Source of the DNA: CAYJAY01 sp964368445
GTDB taxonomy: Bacteria; Bacillota; Clostridia; Oscillospirales; Ruminococcaceae
NCBI GenBank assembly: GCA_964368445.1
Contig: CAYJAY010000029.1
Coordinates: 1 to 32,149 of the forward strand
DNA length: 32,149 nt
Direction of reading: 5' to 3'
Shown here: positions 16,618-25,170 of the stretch, piece by piece
Numbering within the stretch: the stretch's first letter is position 1
Layout: each line of letters opens with the position of its first letter
Position numbers and translations under genes: made by a program
Notes under the pieces: model-generated
The model's database searches: none
What the model was told of the DNA's origin: nothing
Seen by the model: the letters and a program-made list of their open reading frames with translations, nothing else

Positions 16618-17454
16618 ATGAGCAAGAATAAATTAGTAATGCCGGTGGTTAAATGGGTAGGTGGAAAACGGCAACTTCTTCCTCTTTTAACACCTTTAAT
16701 TCCAAAAAAAATTAACACTTATTGTGAACCTTTTTTGGGTGGCGGTGCGATGTTATTTTGGAAGCAACCTAACAAAGCAATTGTTAATGATATAAATAAT
16801 GATTTAATTCAAATGTATAGAGTTATTAAAGATAATGTTGAAGAGCTTATTGAGCAACTTGAAACACATAAAAATGAGTCCGACTATTTTTATAGTGTGA
16901 GGGATTGGGATCGAGATAAAATTCTATATAATTCTTTAACTGATACTCAAAAAGCATCAAGAATTATTTATTTAAATAAAACTTGTTATAATGGATTGTT
17001 TCGAGTGAATAATGCAGGAGAGTTTAACACACCTTTTGGTAGCTATAAAAATCCTAACATAATTAATGCCCCGATTTTAAGAGCAGTTAGTGATTATTTT
17101 CAAAAAAATGATGTGACTTTTTTTTCTCAAGATTATTCAGAAATATTAGAACAAATACCTCGTGGTGCTTTTGTATATTTAGATCCTCCTTATGATCCAG
17201 TTTCAGATACTTCAAACTTCACCGGATATTCTCGTGGTGGTTTTTATCGTGATGATCAAATTAAATTAAAGAAATATTGCGATAATCTGACAAATAGAGG
17301 AATTAAGTTTATGTTATCAAACTCTTCAACTGATTTTATTAGAGAACTGTACACATCATATAACATTACTACAGTTAAAGCAAAGAGATTTATTAACAAT
17401 GTTTCTTTAGGTAGAGGGGAAATAGATGAAGTAGTGGTAAGAAATTATGAGTAA
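16618..17454 (+). CDS. D12-class adenine-specific DNA methyltransferase (Dam/DpnM-like)
   Basis: 278 aa, the usual size for this class. It transfers a methyl group from S-adenosylmethionine to N6 of adenine in a short DNA site. Seen in class order: VVKWVGGKRQLLPLL (10-24), the SAM-binding CEPFLGGGAMLF (36-47) and the catalytic D189-P-P-Y192 in FVYLDPPYDP. Late blocks such as FMLSNSS also fit. Many D12 enzymes methylate GATC, but the site cannot be read from sequence alone. The gene prefers AAT, GAT, TTA and ATT codons and is more AT-rich than its flanks, a mark of transfer. Its last eight bases (ATGAGTAA) overlap the next gene, the probable partner nuclease. Confidence 0.93.
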   Translation: MSKNKLVMPVVKWVGGKRQLLPLLTPLIPKKINTYCEPFLGGGAMLFWKQPNKAIVNDINNDLIQMYRVIKDNVEELIEQLETHKNESDYFYSVRDWDRDKILYNSLTDTQKASRIIYLNKTCYNGLFRVNNAGEFNTPFGSYKNPNIINAPILRAVSDYFQKNDVTFFSQDYSEILEQIPRGAFVYLDPPYDPVSDTSNFTGYSRGGFYRDDQIKLKKYCDNLTNRGIKFMLSNSSTDFIRELYTSYNITTVKAKRFINNVSLGRGEIDEVVVRNYE

Positions 17455-18733
17455 AAAAGATACTGATAAAAACACTGTTGCATGGCAAGAATTGTTTTTA
17501 AAATATGATATTCTAAATAAAATATCTCTAGGTGGAAAGTATATAATTAGTGCAGATCAAATTAGAAAATATCGCGAACCTAGATTGATGGCAAAATTTG
17601 ATCATAGGATTAATTTGCCAGATATATTTTCTAAGAACAATTTATCAATTCTACCTGTTTCACGTAGTGAATATGTGATATCTGATTTTGATGCATATAA
17701 TACATTTGAAAAACCAGTTGGAACAATAACGCGTATGTCTTTGCCATCACATATTCAAAGTTTAAATGAAAATTACATAACAAGTGAATCTATTGCAATT
17801 AATTGTGCAGTTGCATCTGAAATGCTTAGTGACTTTTTATGTGAAGATATACTCATTCCTACTGTTTCAGGTCGAATGGGTACGGGTAAATTTAATTTTA
17901 GTATAAATAATTTAAGATCTGATTCTAAATCTTGTGTACAAGTTTGTAAATCTCAAATAGAAATAGATTGTGCGCTGGAAGGAATAGAGTCCTTAACACT
18001 TTTAGAAGCAAAGCGACATTTATCAGAAGATTTTTTAATAAGACAGTTATACTATCCATTTAGAGTATGGAAAGAGCGTGTAGCAAAAAGAGTTAAGACG
18101 GTATTTATGGTATATTCAAATAGTATATTCAGATTTTATGAATATGAATTTCAAGATTTTGAAGTTTATAACTCACTTGTTCTTGTAAAACAGAAGAATT
18201 ATTCAATTGAGGATACAAGTATTGAATCGTCAGATGTTTTTGCTTTAATAACTCAAATAAAAAATTTTTTAAATGAGCCAAAAATTCCTTTTCCACAAGC
18301 AAACTCTTTCTCAAGGGTAATTAACTTGTGTGAGCTTTTAATAAATCGAAAATTAAATTGCGATGAAATAACCTCAGAGTATGCGTTCGATATTCGCCAA
18401 ACAAACTATTATACAGATGCAGCTAGATATCTCGGACTTGTTAAGAAAAATAAAGTTGAAAATACAATTCAATATTCTTTAAGTACCCTTGGGAAGCAGA
18501 TCATGAGCATGAATTATAAAAAAAGACACCTTGCACTTTGCAAACAAATTCTCGAACACAAAGTATTCTATGATTCATTTAAACTATGCCAAAACGGAGT
18601 TGTTCCAGATAAAGAGACAATTGTAGAAATAATGAAAAAATCATCACTATATGAAATTAAATCAGAAGCTACATTTTTCCGAAGAGCCTCTACAATAATT
18701 AGTTGGATAAATTGGATGTTGGGTCTAGCTTAA
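17447..18733 (+). CDS. Probable type II restriction endonuclease (PD-(D/E)xK type)
   Basis: 428 aa, overlapping the methyltransferase by eight bases. I recognise it only loosely as the kind of nuclease found next to D12 methyltransferases. Seen: IEID174 on one strand, then twelve residues to LLE187-A-K189, the spacing and hydrophobic setting of a PD-(D/E)xK core, followed by RQLYYPFRVW as a helix. The N-terminal 160 residues (SADQIRKYREPRLMAKFDHRINLP, SGRMGTGKFNF) may recognise DNA. The C-terminal third (about 290-425) is helical with a winged-helix look (YYTDAARYLGLVKK, STLGKQIM). Together the genes should cut foreign DNA and protect host sites. It is AT-rich like its partner. A solitary regulatory protein is possible but less likely. 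Confidence 0.7.
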   Translation: MSKKDTDKNTVAWQELFLKYDILNKISLGGKYIISADQIRKYREPRLMAKFDHRINLPDIFSKNNLSILPVSRSEYVISDFDAYNTFEKPVGTITRMSLPSHIQSLNENYITSESIAINCAVASEMLSDFLCEDILIPTVSGRMGTGKFNFSINNLRSDSKSCVQVCKSQIEIDCALEGIESLTLLEAKRHLSEDFLIRQLYYPFRVWKERVAKRVKTVFMVYSNSIFRFYEYEFQDFEVYNSLVLVKQKNYSIEDTSIESSDVFALITQIKNFLNEPKIPFPQANSFSRVINLCELLINRKLNCDEITSEYAFDIRQTNYYTDAARYLGLVKKNKVENTIQYSLSTLGKQIMSMNYKKRHLALCKQILEHKVFYDSFKLCQNGVVPDKETIVEIMKKSSLYEIKSEATFFRRASTIISWINWMLGLA

Positions 18734-18753
18734 CTATTACATCATAATAATTA

Positions 18754-18797
18754 AAATACCTTTGGATAGTTAACCAGAGGTATTTACTATTTTTAGT
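18754..18797 (+). terminator. Terminator after the restriction-modification genes
   Basis: AAATACCTTTGG (18754-18765) pairs with CCAGAGGTATTT (18774-18785) with one G-T pair, followed by a T-rich run ATTTTTAG. Confidence 0.75.
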
Positions 18798-18825
18798 TGT
18801 TTTCTTTATCATTTCTAAGTATAAT
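18797..18825 (+). promoter_or_regulatory. murD promoter
   Basis: TTGTTT (18797-18802), a 17-base spacer and TATAAT (18820-18825). It lies just past the terminator of the inserted genes, so murD keeps its own transcription. Confidence 0.65.
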
Positions 18826-18855
18826 GTTATAGTTAACATATTTTTGGAGGATTAT

Positions 18856-20244
18856 ATGACAGAAGTAATTTCAAGCTACTATAAATCTTTAAAGGGCAAA
18901 AAAATCTTTTTTCTTGGTGCGGGGATAAGCCACAAAGATTTAATAATAAAATTTGCAAAGCTCGGAGCTGATGTCACACTTTGTGACAGGAAAGATTATA
19001 AATCTTTGGGGGAGTATGGCAACGAGATTAAAAGCCTTGGGGTTAATTTTATTTTGGGCGAACACTATCTTTCAAAGCTTTTAGAAGCCGACATAGTTTT
19101 CAGAACTCCGGGAATTGACTACACAAAACCCGAAATTCAAAAAGCCGTCAAAGCAGGAATTAAAGTAACCTCAGAAATCGAGACTTTTTTCGATCTTTGT
19201 CCTTGCAAGATTGTTGGAATTACGGGAAGCGACGGCAAAACCACTTCGACATCGCTCATTGCCTCAATCTTGAAAAACGGCGGATATAACGTCTATCTCG
19301 GCGGAAACATCGGAACTCCGCTTCTTCCGCTTGTCGACGACATGAAAGAAACAGACATTGCTGTTGTGGAGCTTTCTTCGTTCCAACTTATCTCGATGAA
19401 AAAAAGCCCCGATATATCGCTTGTTACAAACGTCACACCAAACCACCTAGACCACCACAAAGACATGAACGAATACATAGACGCAAAGCGAAATATCTTG
19501 TTACATCAAGACGAAAACTCGGTATCGGTTTTGTTTGCTGACAACGATATTACAAACGCTATGAAAGACGACGTTAAAGGTGAACTTAGGCTTTTCAGCA
19601 GAAAACAAGTTTCAAACGGCGCGTTTTTAAAAGACAACTGTCTCTATACCGTTAAAAACGGCGAACAAAAAAAACTTATGGAGCTTTGCGAGCTGAAACT
19701 TCGCGGAGAACATAACAAAGACAACATCTGCGGAGCGGCGGCGGTTGTCATGGGAATGGTAAGCGATGAGGTTTTGGTAGATTCGATAAAAGAATTTTCG
19801 GGGGTTGAACATAGAATTGAGTTTGTTCGAGAACTAGACGGCGTTAAATGGTACAACGATTCAATTGCAACGTCCCCAACAAGAATGATAGCAGGGCTTA
19901 GGTCGTTCGACCAAAAACTTATAGTGATAGCGGGAGGAAGCGACAAAGGGGTTTCGTTTGAACCGCTAGCGCCCGAAATTATAGAACACGTTAAAACCAT
20001 TATCCTTTGCGGAGCTACCGCTAAAAGGATTCAAGAGGTTTTAAAATCACACAAGGATTTTGAAAAAAGCGGTCTTGAAATTGTTATAACAAATGATATT
20101 CCCGAGGCGGTTGTGGTTGCGAAAGATAAAGCGAAACAAGGGGATGTTGTAACGCTTTCTCCTGCTTGCCCCAGTTTTGACAGTTACCCAAATTTTGAAT
20201 ATAGGGGCAGACATTTTAAACAGCTTGTCAATGATTTGAAATAA
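18856..20244 (+). CDS. murD: UDP-N-acetylmuramoylalanine--D-glutamate ligase
   Basis: 462 aa from ATG 18856. GGAGG (18846-18850) fixes this start; an upstream TTG lies inside that site. MurD adds D-glutamate to UDP-MurNAc-L-Ala with ATP, the second amino-acid step of peptidoglycan precursor synthesis in the cytoplasm. Seen: an N-terminal Rossmann-like domain (KKIFFLGAGISHKDL), the P-loop GITGSDGKTTS with K128, the Mg-binding NVTPNHLDHH in the central domain, GGSDKGVSF in the C-terminal domain and the terminal LSPACPSFD motif. It stands outside a dcw cluster, next to a YnbB-like gene 36 bases downstream. Confidence 0.96.
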   Translation: MTEVISSYYKSLKGKKIFFLGAGISHKDLIIKFAKLGADVTLCDRKDYKSLGEYGNEIKSLGVNFILGEHYLSKLLEADIVFRTPGIDYTKPEIQKAVKAGIKVTSEIETFFDLCPCKIVGITGSDGKTTSTSLIASILKNGGYNVYLGGNIGTPLLPLVDDMKETDIAVVELSSFQLISMKKSPDISLVTNVTPNHLDHHKDMNEYIDAKRNILLHQDENSVSVLFADNDITNAMKDDVKGELRLFSRKQVSNGAFLKDNCLYTVKNGEQKKLMELCELKLRGEHNKDNICGAAAVVMGMVSDEVLVDSIKEFSGVEHRIEFVRELDGVKWYNDSIATSPTRMIAGLRSFDQKLIVIAGGSDKGVSFEPLAPEIIEHVKTIILCGATAKRIQEVLKSHKDFEKSGLEIVITNDIPEAVVVAKDKAKQGDVVTLSPACPSFDSYPNFEYRGRHFKQLVNDLK

Positions 20245-20280
20245 TTTTTTAGAATACCAACACAAAGGATAAATAAAACA

Positions 20281-21540
20281 ATGCAAGATAATTTTTTTGG
20301 ATTTTCGCAAGAGATTATAGAACTCGACCAAAAGATATCGCAAAAATGCAAGATGACGTTTGAAAAAATTGATGAAATACAAAACATCAACCAACAGAAG
20401 GTTTTAAAGGCGTTTAATGATTGTCGAATAAGTGCGACACATTTTATGGGCTCAACCGGTTACGGCTATGGCGACATTGGACGGGACAAACTCGACGAGC
20501 TTTTCGCAAAGATTTCGGGGGCTGAAGCGGCGCTTTTTAGGGCGCAGTTTATGAGTGGAACCCACGCAATAACGGTTGCTCTTTTTGGGGTTCTTCGCCC
20601 GGGGCAAACGATGCTTTCTGTTGCCGGTGTGCCATATGATACTTTGCAAGGTGTAATCGGAATAGGGGACAGCGATAAAAACGGTTTTGGAACGCTTAAA
20701 GAGTTTGGAATTAACTACAAACAGATTGAACTTAAAGGCGACGAGATTGACTTTGACGCGTTAGAGCAACACGCAAAAAACGCCGACGTTATATATATCC
20801 AACGTTCAAGGGGATATACAAACCGTCGTGCGCTTGGTATGGACGATATAAAGGCGGTGTCAGACGTTGCAAAAAGCGCCAATAAAGATGCTATAGTGGT
20901 TGTGGACAACTGTTATGGCGAGTTTTGTGACACAAAAGAGCCGACCGAGTGTGGCGCAGACTTAATGATTGGCTCGCTCCTTAAAAATCCGGGCGGTGGA
21001 ATTGCCGAAACCGGGGGATACATAGCCGGAAAAAAACAACTTGTTGAACTTTGTGCAAGAAGGCTTACAACCCCGTCGGTTGGCGGAGAGATTGGAAGTT
21101 GGCCTATGGGTCTTCGTAATCTGTATCTTGGGCTTTATATGGCGCCCGTCGTAACGGCAGAAGCGCTTAAAAGTTCTGTGTATGCGTCGGCTCTTTTTGA
21201 GGAACTTGGATTTGTGGCATATCCGTCGTACAGTTCTCCAAGAAACGATATTATAACGTCGGTCGACATGGGTTCGGCAAAAAAACTTGAACAACTGTGT
21301 TTTGCCATTCAATCGACATCACCAATTGACAGCTTTGCGGTTCCTGTTGGTTCTGACATGCCGGGATATGACAGCAAGGTTATAATGGCGGCCGGAGCAT
21401 TTACAAACGGATCGTCTATCGAACTTTCGTGTGACGGACCTATGAAGCCACCATACACCGCGTTTATGCAGGGCGGGTTAAGTTTGGGGTATTCGAAGAT
21501 ATCGTATCTTACGGCGGCAGAGTTGTTGAATAATAGATAA
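20281..21540 (+). CDS. YnbB-like PLP enzyme (methionine gamma-lyase family, 'aluminum resistance protein')
   Basis: 419 aa, the usual size of PF06838 proteins. Seen: GSTGYGYGDIGRDKLDELFAKISGAEAALFRAQFMSGTHAI-type blocks near the N-terminus, PYDTLQGVIG, VDNCYGEF and DLMIGSLLKNPGGG with K235 as the PLP lysine. The fold belongs to the Cys/Met-metabolism PLP enzymes. The aluminum-resistance label comes from an early clone and the physiological reaction is not settled. In many Bacillota the gene neighbours glutamine synthetase or its regulator; here it follows murD by 36 bases and may share its transcript. AAAGGA lies 11 bases before the ATG. Confidence 0.9.
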   Translation: MQDNFFGFSQEIIELDQKISQKCKMTFEKIDEIQNINQQKVLKAFNDCRISATHFMGSTGYGYGDIGRDKLDELFAKISGAEAALFRAQFMSGTHAITVALFGVLRPGQTMLSVAGVPYDTLQGVIGIGDSDKNGFGTLKEFGINYKQIELKGDEIDFDALEQHAKNADVIYIQRSRGYTNRRALGMDDIKAVSDVAKSANKDAIVVVDNCYGEFCDTKEPTECGADLMIGSLLKNPGGGIAETGGYIAGKKQLVELCARRLTTPSVGGEIGSWPMGLRNLYLGLYMAPVVTAEALKSSVYASALFEELGFVAYPSYSSPRNDIITSVDMGSAKKLEQLCFAIQSTSPIDSFAVPVGSDMPGYDSKVIMAAGAFTNGSSIELSCDGPMKPPYTAFMQGGLSLGYSKISYLTAAELLNNR

Positions 21541-21546
21541 AAGTAA

Positions 21547-21587
21547 TGGAGGGCTTTGAAGCCCTCCAATTTATATGTGTTTTTTAT
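21547..21587. terminator. Terminator between convergent ynbB-like and MATE genes
   Basis: TGGAGGGCTT (21547-21556) pairs with AAGCCCTCCA (21559-21568). It is followed by ATTTATATGTGTTTTTT on the plus strand; on the minus strand it lies just past the MATE stop. It resembles the trpS terminator (GGAGGGC...GCCCTCC). Confidence 0.75.
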
Positions 21588-22957
21588 TACAACGCCTTGT
21601 TCTTCCATCCTCCAAACCTATAATAAGCAAGCGTTACAAGTGCACCAAACACCCAACTTATAAGAAGCGATATAAACATAGTTTCGCTTCTTCCGTTTGG
21701 AAATTCGGGGGATGTTGTGAAATATACAAAAACATAAGCCAACGGAACGCGGACAACGACTATCGTTAAAAGAGAAATCCACATCGGCGCCATCGTGTCA
21801 CCGGCACCCCTTATAACGCCCGACAAGCTTTGCGAAACCGCCATGGCGATGTAACCTAGCGCTAAAATTCTCATATTTCTCATGCTAAGGTCAACTAGCG
21901 CGTCGGTCGATGTGAATATCCTCATAAGCAGTTCGCCAAACAAAAGCAAAAGTGCGGTTATCACTATCGAAAGACCTGTTGCAAAAAGAGTGCCTTGTTT
22001 TGCGCCTTTCACAACCCTGTCCATCTTTCCGGCTCCAATATTTTGCGCGGCATATGTGCTCATGGCGTTGCCAAATGACATGTTGGGCAACATTGCAAAA
22101 CTGTCTATACGCATTACAATTACATTGGCGGCTATAAACATCTCGCCAAATGTGTTGGTCAACGATTGAACCGCTATCATCGCGAACGAAATGATAACCT
22201 GTGTTAATCCTGCCGGCATTCCAAGACGAAAAATTGTTCCAAGATGAAACCGTTTAAAGGTTGGTTTTTTCAAATTAAGTTTAAAGCTTTGTTGCATTTT
22301 GAACAAACGCTCAACACAGAAAACAGCCGAAACTAGTTGGGCAATAGCGGTTGCAAGCGCCACACCTGCTGCGCCCATATCAAAGTATGCGACAAAAACA
22401 AGGTCTAAAACAATGTTTATAACGGTTGAAATCAGAAGATATTTAAGTGGAGACATCGAGTCGCCAAGGCCCCTGATTACCCCTGATATTATGTTAAAGA
22501 AAACAAGCCCCGCGTTGCCAAGCATCAAGATAAGCAGATAGTGGTAACTTTGATCGATAAGCGTTTCGGGTGTGCCGATAAGCTCCAAAAGCGGTCGCAA
22601 CAAAAAAGGGCTAACCACCGTTAAAAATATCGAACAAGCGGCAGAAAGATAGATACAACATTCGATAGCCGCCGATAGATTAACTTTGTCTTGTGCTCCA
22701 AAATACTGCGAAACCATGATGCCGGAACCAATTGATATTCCGACAAAAAAGACAATCATCAAGTTTAGGATGGGTCCTGCGCTTCCGACAGCCGCCAAAG
22801 CGTTGTCTCCGCTAAACTGTCCTACAATAATGCTGTCAACCGTGTTATATAACTGTTGTGCTATATTACCAAGCAACATCGGTATCATGAAAATAACTAT
22901 TTTTTTAATGGGGTTTCCAACCGTCAGGTTAACCGGCTCGGAAAGAAGTTTAAACAT
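21587..22957 (-). CDS. MATE family efflux transporter
   Basis: 456 aa with about twelve hydrophobic spans in two similar halves. Seen: NPIKKIVIFMIPMLLGNIAQQLYNTVDSIIVGQFSG at the start, GSAGPILNLMIVFFVGISIGSGIM, and GIRGAGDT-like motifs in both halves (VIRGLGDSMSPLKYLLIS and VIRGAGDTMAPMW). MATE proteins expel cationic drugs or metabolites using a Na+ or H+ gradient; this sequence belongs to the NorM/MatE-like bacterial branch and the substrate is unknown. It is separated from dapA upstream by a terminator palindrome. The ribosome site before the ATG is weak (AGG), so expression may be low. Confidence 0.93.
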   Translation of the reverse strand: MFKLLSEPVNLTVGNPIKKIVIFMIPMLLGNIAQQLYNTVDSIIVGQFSGDNALAAVGSAGPILNLMIVFFVGISIGSGIMVSQYFGAQDKVNLSAAIECCIYLSAACSIFLTVVSPFLLRPLLELIGTPETLIDQSYHYLLILMLGNAGLVFFNIISGVIRGLGDSMSPLKYLLISTVINIVLDLVFVAYFDMGAAGVALATAIAQLVSAVFCVERLFKMQQSFKLNLKKPTFKRFHLGTIFRLGMPAGLTQVIISFAMIAVQSLTNTFGEMFIAANVIVMRIDSFAMLPNMSFGNAMSTYAAQNIGAGKMDRVVKGAKQGTLFATGLSIVITALLLLFGELLMRIFTSTDALVDLSMRNMRILALGYIAMAVSQSLSGVIRGAGDTMAPMWISLLTIVVVRVPLAYVFVYFTTSPEFPNGRSETMFISLLISWVFGALVTLAYYRFGGWKNKAL

Positions 22958-22985
22958 AAACCTAGACCGTTCTTTCTATAACTTT

Positions 22986-23017
22986 AAAAAATCAACGGAC
23001 ACGGCATGCCGTGTCCG
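22986..23017 (-). terminator. Terminator after dapA
   Basis: A perfect 22-base palindrome (22996-23017; arm CGGACACGGCA) is followed on the minus strand by TTGATTTTTT. It lies about 65 bases past the dapA stop. Confidence 0.8.
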
Positions 23018-23081
23018 CAACATTAAAGCGTTTTATTAGTTTAATAAGTATATCAAATTCGTTTTAAAAAGTAAATTAAAA

Positions 23082-23960
23082 TCAGTTAATTTTTAGTTGA
23101 TTTTCTATTACTTTTTTATTTTTATCGTTTGTTTCGACAAGTGGAAGCCGAAGCTTTTCTCCACATATACCAACTAAACTTAAAGCATATTTAATTGGTA
23201 TCGGATTTATATCAATAAACATAGTTTTGATAAGCGGTAACATGTTTTGAAGCTCCGGTTCGGAAGCTTCAAATCCGCCACCAAGACAGAGCTTTGTGAG
23301 CTTTTCAAACCTTTTTGGAACAAGGTTTGAGGTTACCGAAACAACTCCCAAAGCTCCAAGTTTCATAACATCAACTGTCATGTCGTCGTTGCCACAAAAA
23401 AAATCGAGTTTGCCTTTTGTGATGTCAATCGATTTTTTTATCATCTCGATGTCTGTCGAGGCTTCCTTAACATACTTCACATTTTTAAGCTCAGACAGCT
23501 TTAGATAGGTTTCGGGCTCAACCGTCATTCCGGTTCTTTGAGGAACGTTGTACACCATTATCGGAATATCAATTTCGTTTGATATGGCTTTAAAGTGTTC
23601 AACAAGTCCGTTTTGACTTGTTTTGTTATAATACGGTGTAACAATCAAAACAGCCCAGGCGCCTTTGTTTTGTGCTTGTTTAGACAAGCTTACGGCGTGG
23701 GCTGTGTTGTTGCTTCCGGTTCCGGCTATTATCGGAACTTTTCCTTGTGTTCTTTCAACTGTAAATTCAAGTATCGACATCTTTTCGTCGTCGCTTAACG
23801 TCGAACTTTCTCCCGTAGTTCCAAAAACCAAAAGGGCATCTACGTTGTTTTTAAGTTGGTAATCAATTAATCTTCCTAAGGCTTTATAATCCACTGTTAA
23901 ATCGTCCTTAAACGGCGTCACGAGAGCCGTGCAAACGCCTTTGAAAAGACTTTGTTTCAA
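23082..23960 (-). CDS. dapA: 4-hydroxy-tetrahydrodipicolinate synthase
   Basis: 292 aa, normal length. It condenses pyruvate with aspartate semialdehyde, the first committed step to diaminopimelate and lysine. It starts with TTG (23960-23958) eight bases after GGAG; no in-frame ATG is better placed. Seen: GTTGESSTLS with T48-T49, Y137 in MVYNVPQRTG, R142, and K165 in YVKEAS as the Schiff-base lysine, so the active site is complete. It lies 22 bases downstream of asd, the gene for its substrate supplier, and forms an operon with it. No lysine riboswitch is visible upstream of the operon. Confidence 0.96.
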   Translation of the reverse strand: MKQSLFKGVCTALVTPFKDDLTVDYKALGRLIDYQLKNNVDALLVFGTTGESSTLSDDEKMSILEFTVERTQGKVPIIAGTGSNNTAHAVSLSKQAQNKGAWAVLIVTPYYNKTSQNGLVEHFKAISNEIDIPIMVYNVPQRTGMTVEPETYLKLSELKNVKYVKEASTDIEMIKKSIDITKGKLDFFCGNDDMTVDVMKLGALGVVSVTSNLVPKRFEKLTKLCLGGGFEASEPELQNMLPLIKTMFIDINPIPIKYALSLVGICGEKLRLPLVETNDKNKKVIENQLKIN

Positions 23961-23982
23961 TGGTAAAACTCCTTAAAAATAT

Positions 23983-24990
23983 TTATTTGTCAAGAATTAA
24001 TTTTGCAATTTGAACTGCGTTTGAAGCGGCACCTTTTCTAATATTATCGCTTACACACCAAAGATTAAGACCGTTTTCAACGCTTGTGTCGCGGCGAATT
24101 CTTCCGACAAATACGTCGTCGTGTCCTGTGGCGTCGAGGGGTAGGGGATATTTGTTGTTTTGTACGTCGTCAACAACGGTGACTCCCGGCGAGTTTGCAA
24201 GAAGTTTCTTGATATCTTCAACTTCAAACGGCTTTTCAAACTCGATATTGATAGACTCGCTGTGCGAGTTGAAAACAGGCACGCGAACTGTAGTTGCGGT
24301 TACCGCAATGTTGTCGTCATGAAGTATCTTTTGGGTTTCCAAAATCATTTTGCGTTCTTCTTTTGTGTATCCGTCCTCTAAGAAAACGTCTATGTGGGGG
24401 ATACAGTTATTAAAGATGGGGTGTGGGAATTTTTCCAAGGGATATTCTTTACTTTCATAAAAACCTTTAACGCCGCTTTCAAGATCGTTGTGTCCTTTTA
24501 CGCCTGCGCCCGAAACCGCCTGATATGTTGAATATATAATTCTTTTTATCTTGTATTGTTTGTGTAGCGGAGCGAGGGCGACAACCGCTTGGATAGTCGA
24601 ACAGTTAGGGTTTGCAATAATTCCGCTTTGCCAATCGATATCTTCGGGGTTAACTTCGGGGACAACGAGAGGCACTTTTTTATCCATTCGCCATTGTGCG
24701 CTGTTGTCGATTACGATAGCGCCTTTTTCGGCGGCAATCGGGGCAAACTGTGCACTTGTTCCGCCGCCTGCCGAGAAAAGAGCGATGTCAAACCCTTCGT
24801 CAAAGCTTTGCTCTGTAAGTTCTTTAACAATGTGGGTTTTGCCCATAAACTCAACTTGGTTTCCTGCGCTTCTTGCAGAGGCGAGAAGCGTGTAATCATA
24901 GTCGGTCATTTTATATTCTTCAAGAACCTCAAGGAATGTTCTTCCAACCATTCCGGTTGCGCCGACAATTGCTATCTTTTTTTTGCTCAT
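23983..24990 (-). CDS. asd: Aspartate-semialdehyde dehydrogenase
   Basis: 335 aa, normal length. It reduces aspartyl phosphate to aspartate semialdehyde with NADPH, feeding lysine, diaminopimelate, threonine and methionine synthesis. Seen: the nucleotide-binding GATGMVGRTFLEVL (10-23), SAGGGTSAQFAP, the catalytic Cys at C130 in NPNCSTIQ, and the later VPVFNSHSESINIEF with the active-site His region. GAGGA precedes the ATG. It is first in the asd-dapA operon and divergent from queA; the 180-base gap holds promoters for both directions. Confidence 0.97.
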   Translation of the reverse strand: MSKKKIAIVGATGMVGRTFLEVLEEYKMTDYDYTLLASARSAGNQVEFMGKTHIVKELTEQSFDEGFDIALFSAGGGTSAQFAPIAAEKGAIVIDNSAQWRMDKKVPLVVPEVNPEDIDWQSGIIANPNCSTIQAVVALAPLHKQYKIKRIIYSTYQAVSGAGVKGHNDLESGVKGFYESKEYPLEKFPHPIFNNCIPHIDVFLEDGYTKEERKMILETQKILHDDNIAVTATTVRVPVFNSHSESINIEFEKPFEVEDIKKLLANSPGVTVVDDVQNNKYPLPLDATGHDDVFVGRIRRDTSVENGLNLWCVSDNIRKGAASNAVQIAKLILDK

Positions 24991-25050
24991 AAAAAATCCT
25001 CACTTACTTTATTCAATTTATACAGTTTTTTCAAAGACTAGTATTAAAGC

Positions 25051-25079
25051 TTGAAAATAAAAGCTTTATGCAATATAAT
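25051..25079 (+). promoter_or_regulatory. Promoter for queA-tgt
   Basis: TTGAAA (25051-25056), a 17-base spacer and TATAAT (25074-25079). A second TATAAT at 25137-25142 with a weak TTAAAT could be an alternative start. The AT-rich leader of about 85 bases shows no preQ1 riboswitch consensus. Confidence 0.75.
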
Positions 25080-25170
25080 CTATAAGGTAACTATATCTAA
25101 GTATTAAACTACATTAAATAGTAACATCGAAATTAATATAATGTCAATGCTTAAATTAAGGAAAATATAG

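Noticed and set aside
25080..25170. preQ1 riboswitch before queA
   Set aside because: The leader is AT-rich and has neither the preQ1-I nor the preQ1-II consensus; queA also acts after preQ1 insertion into tRNA.
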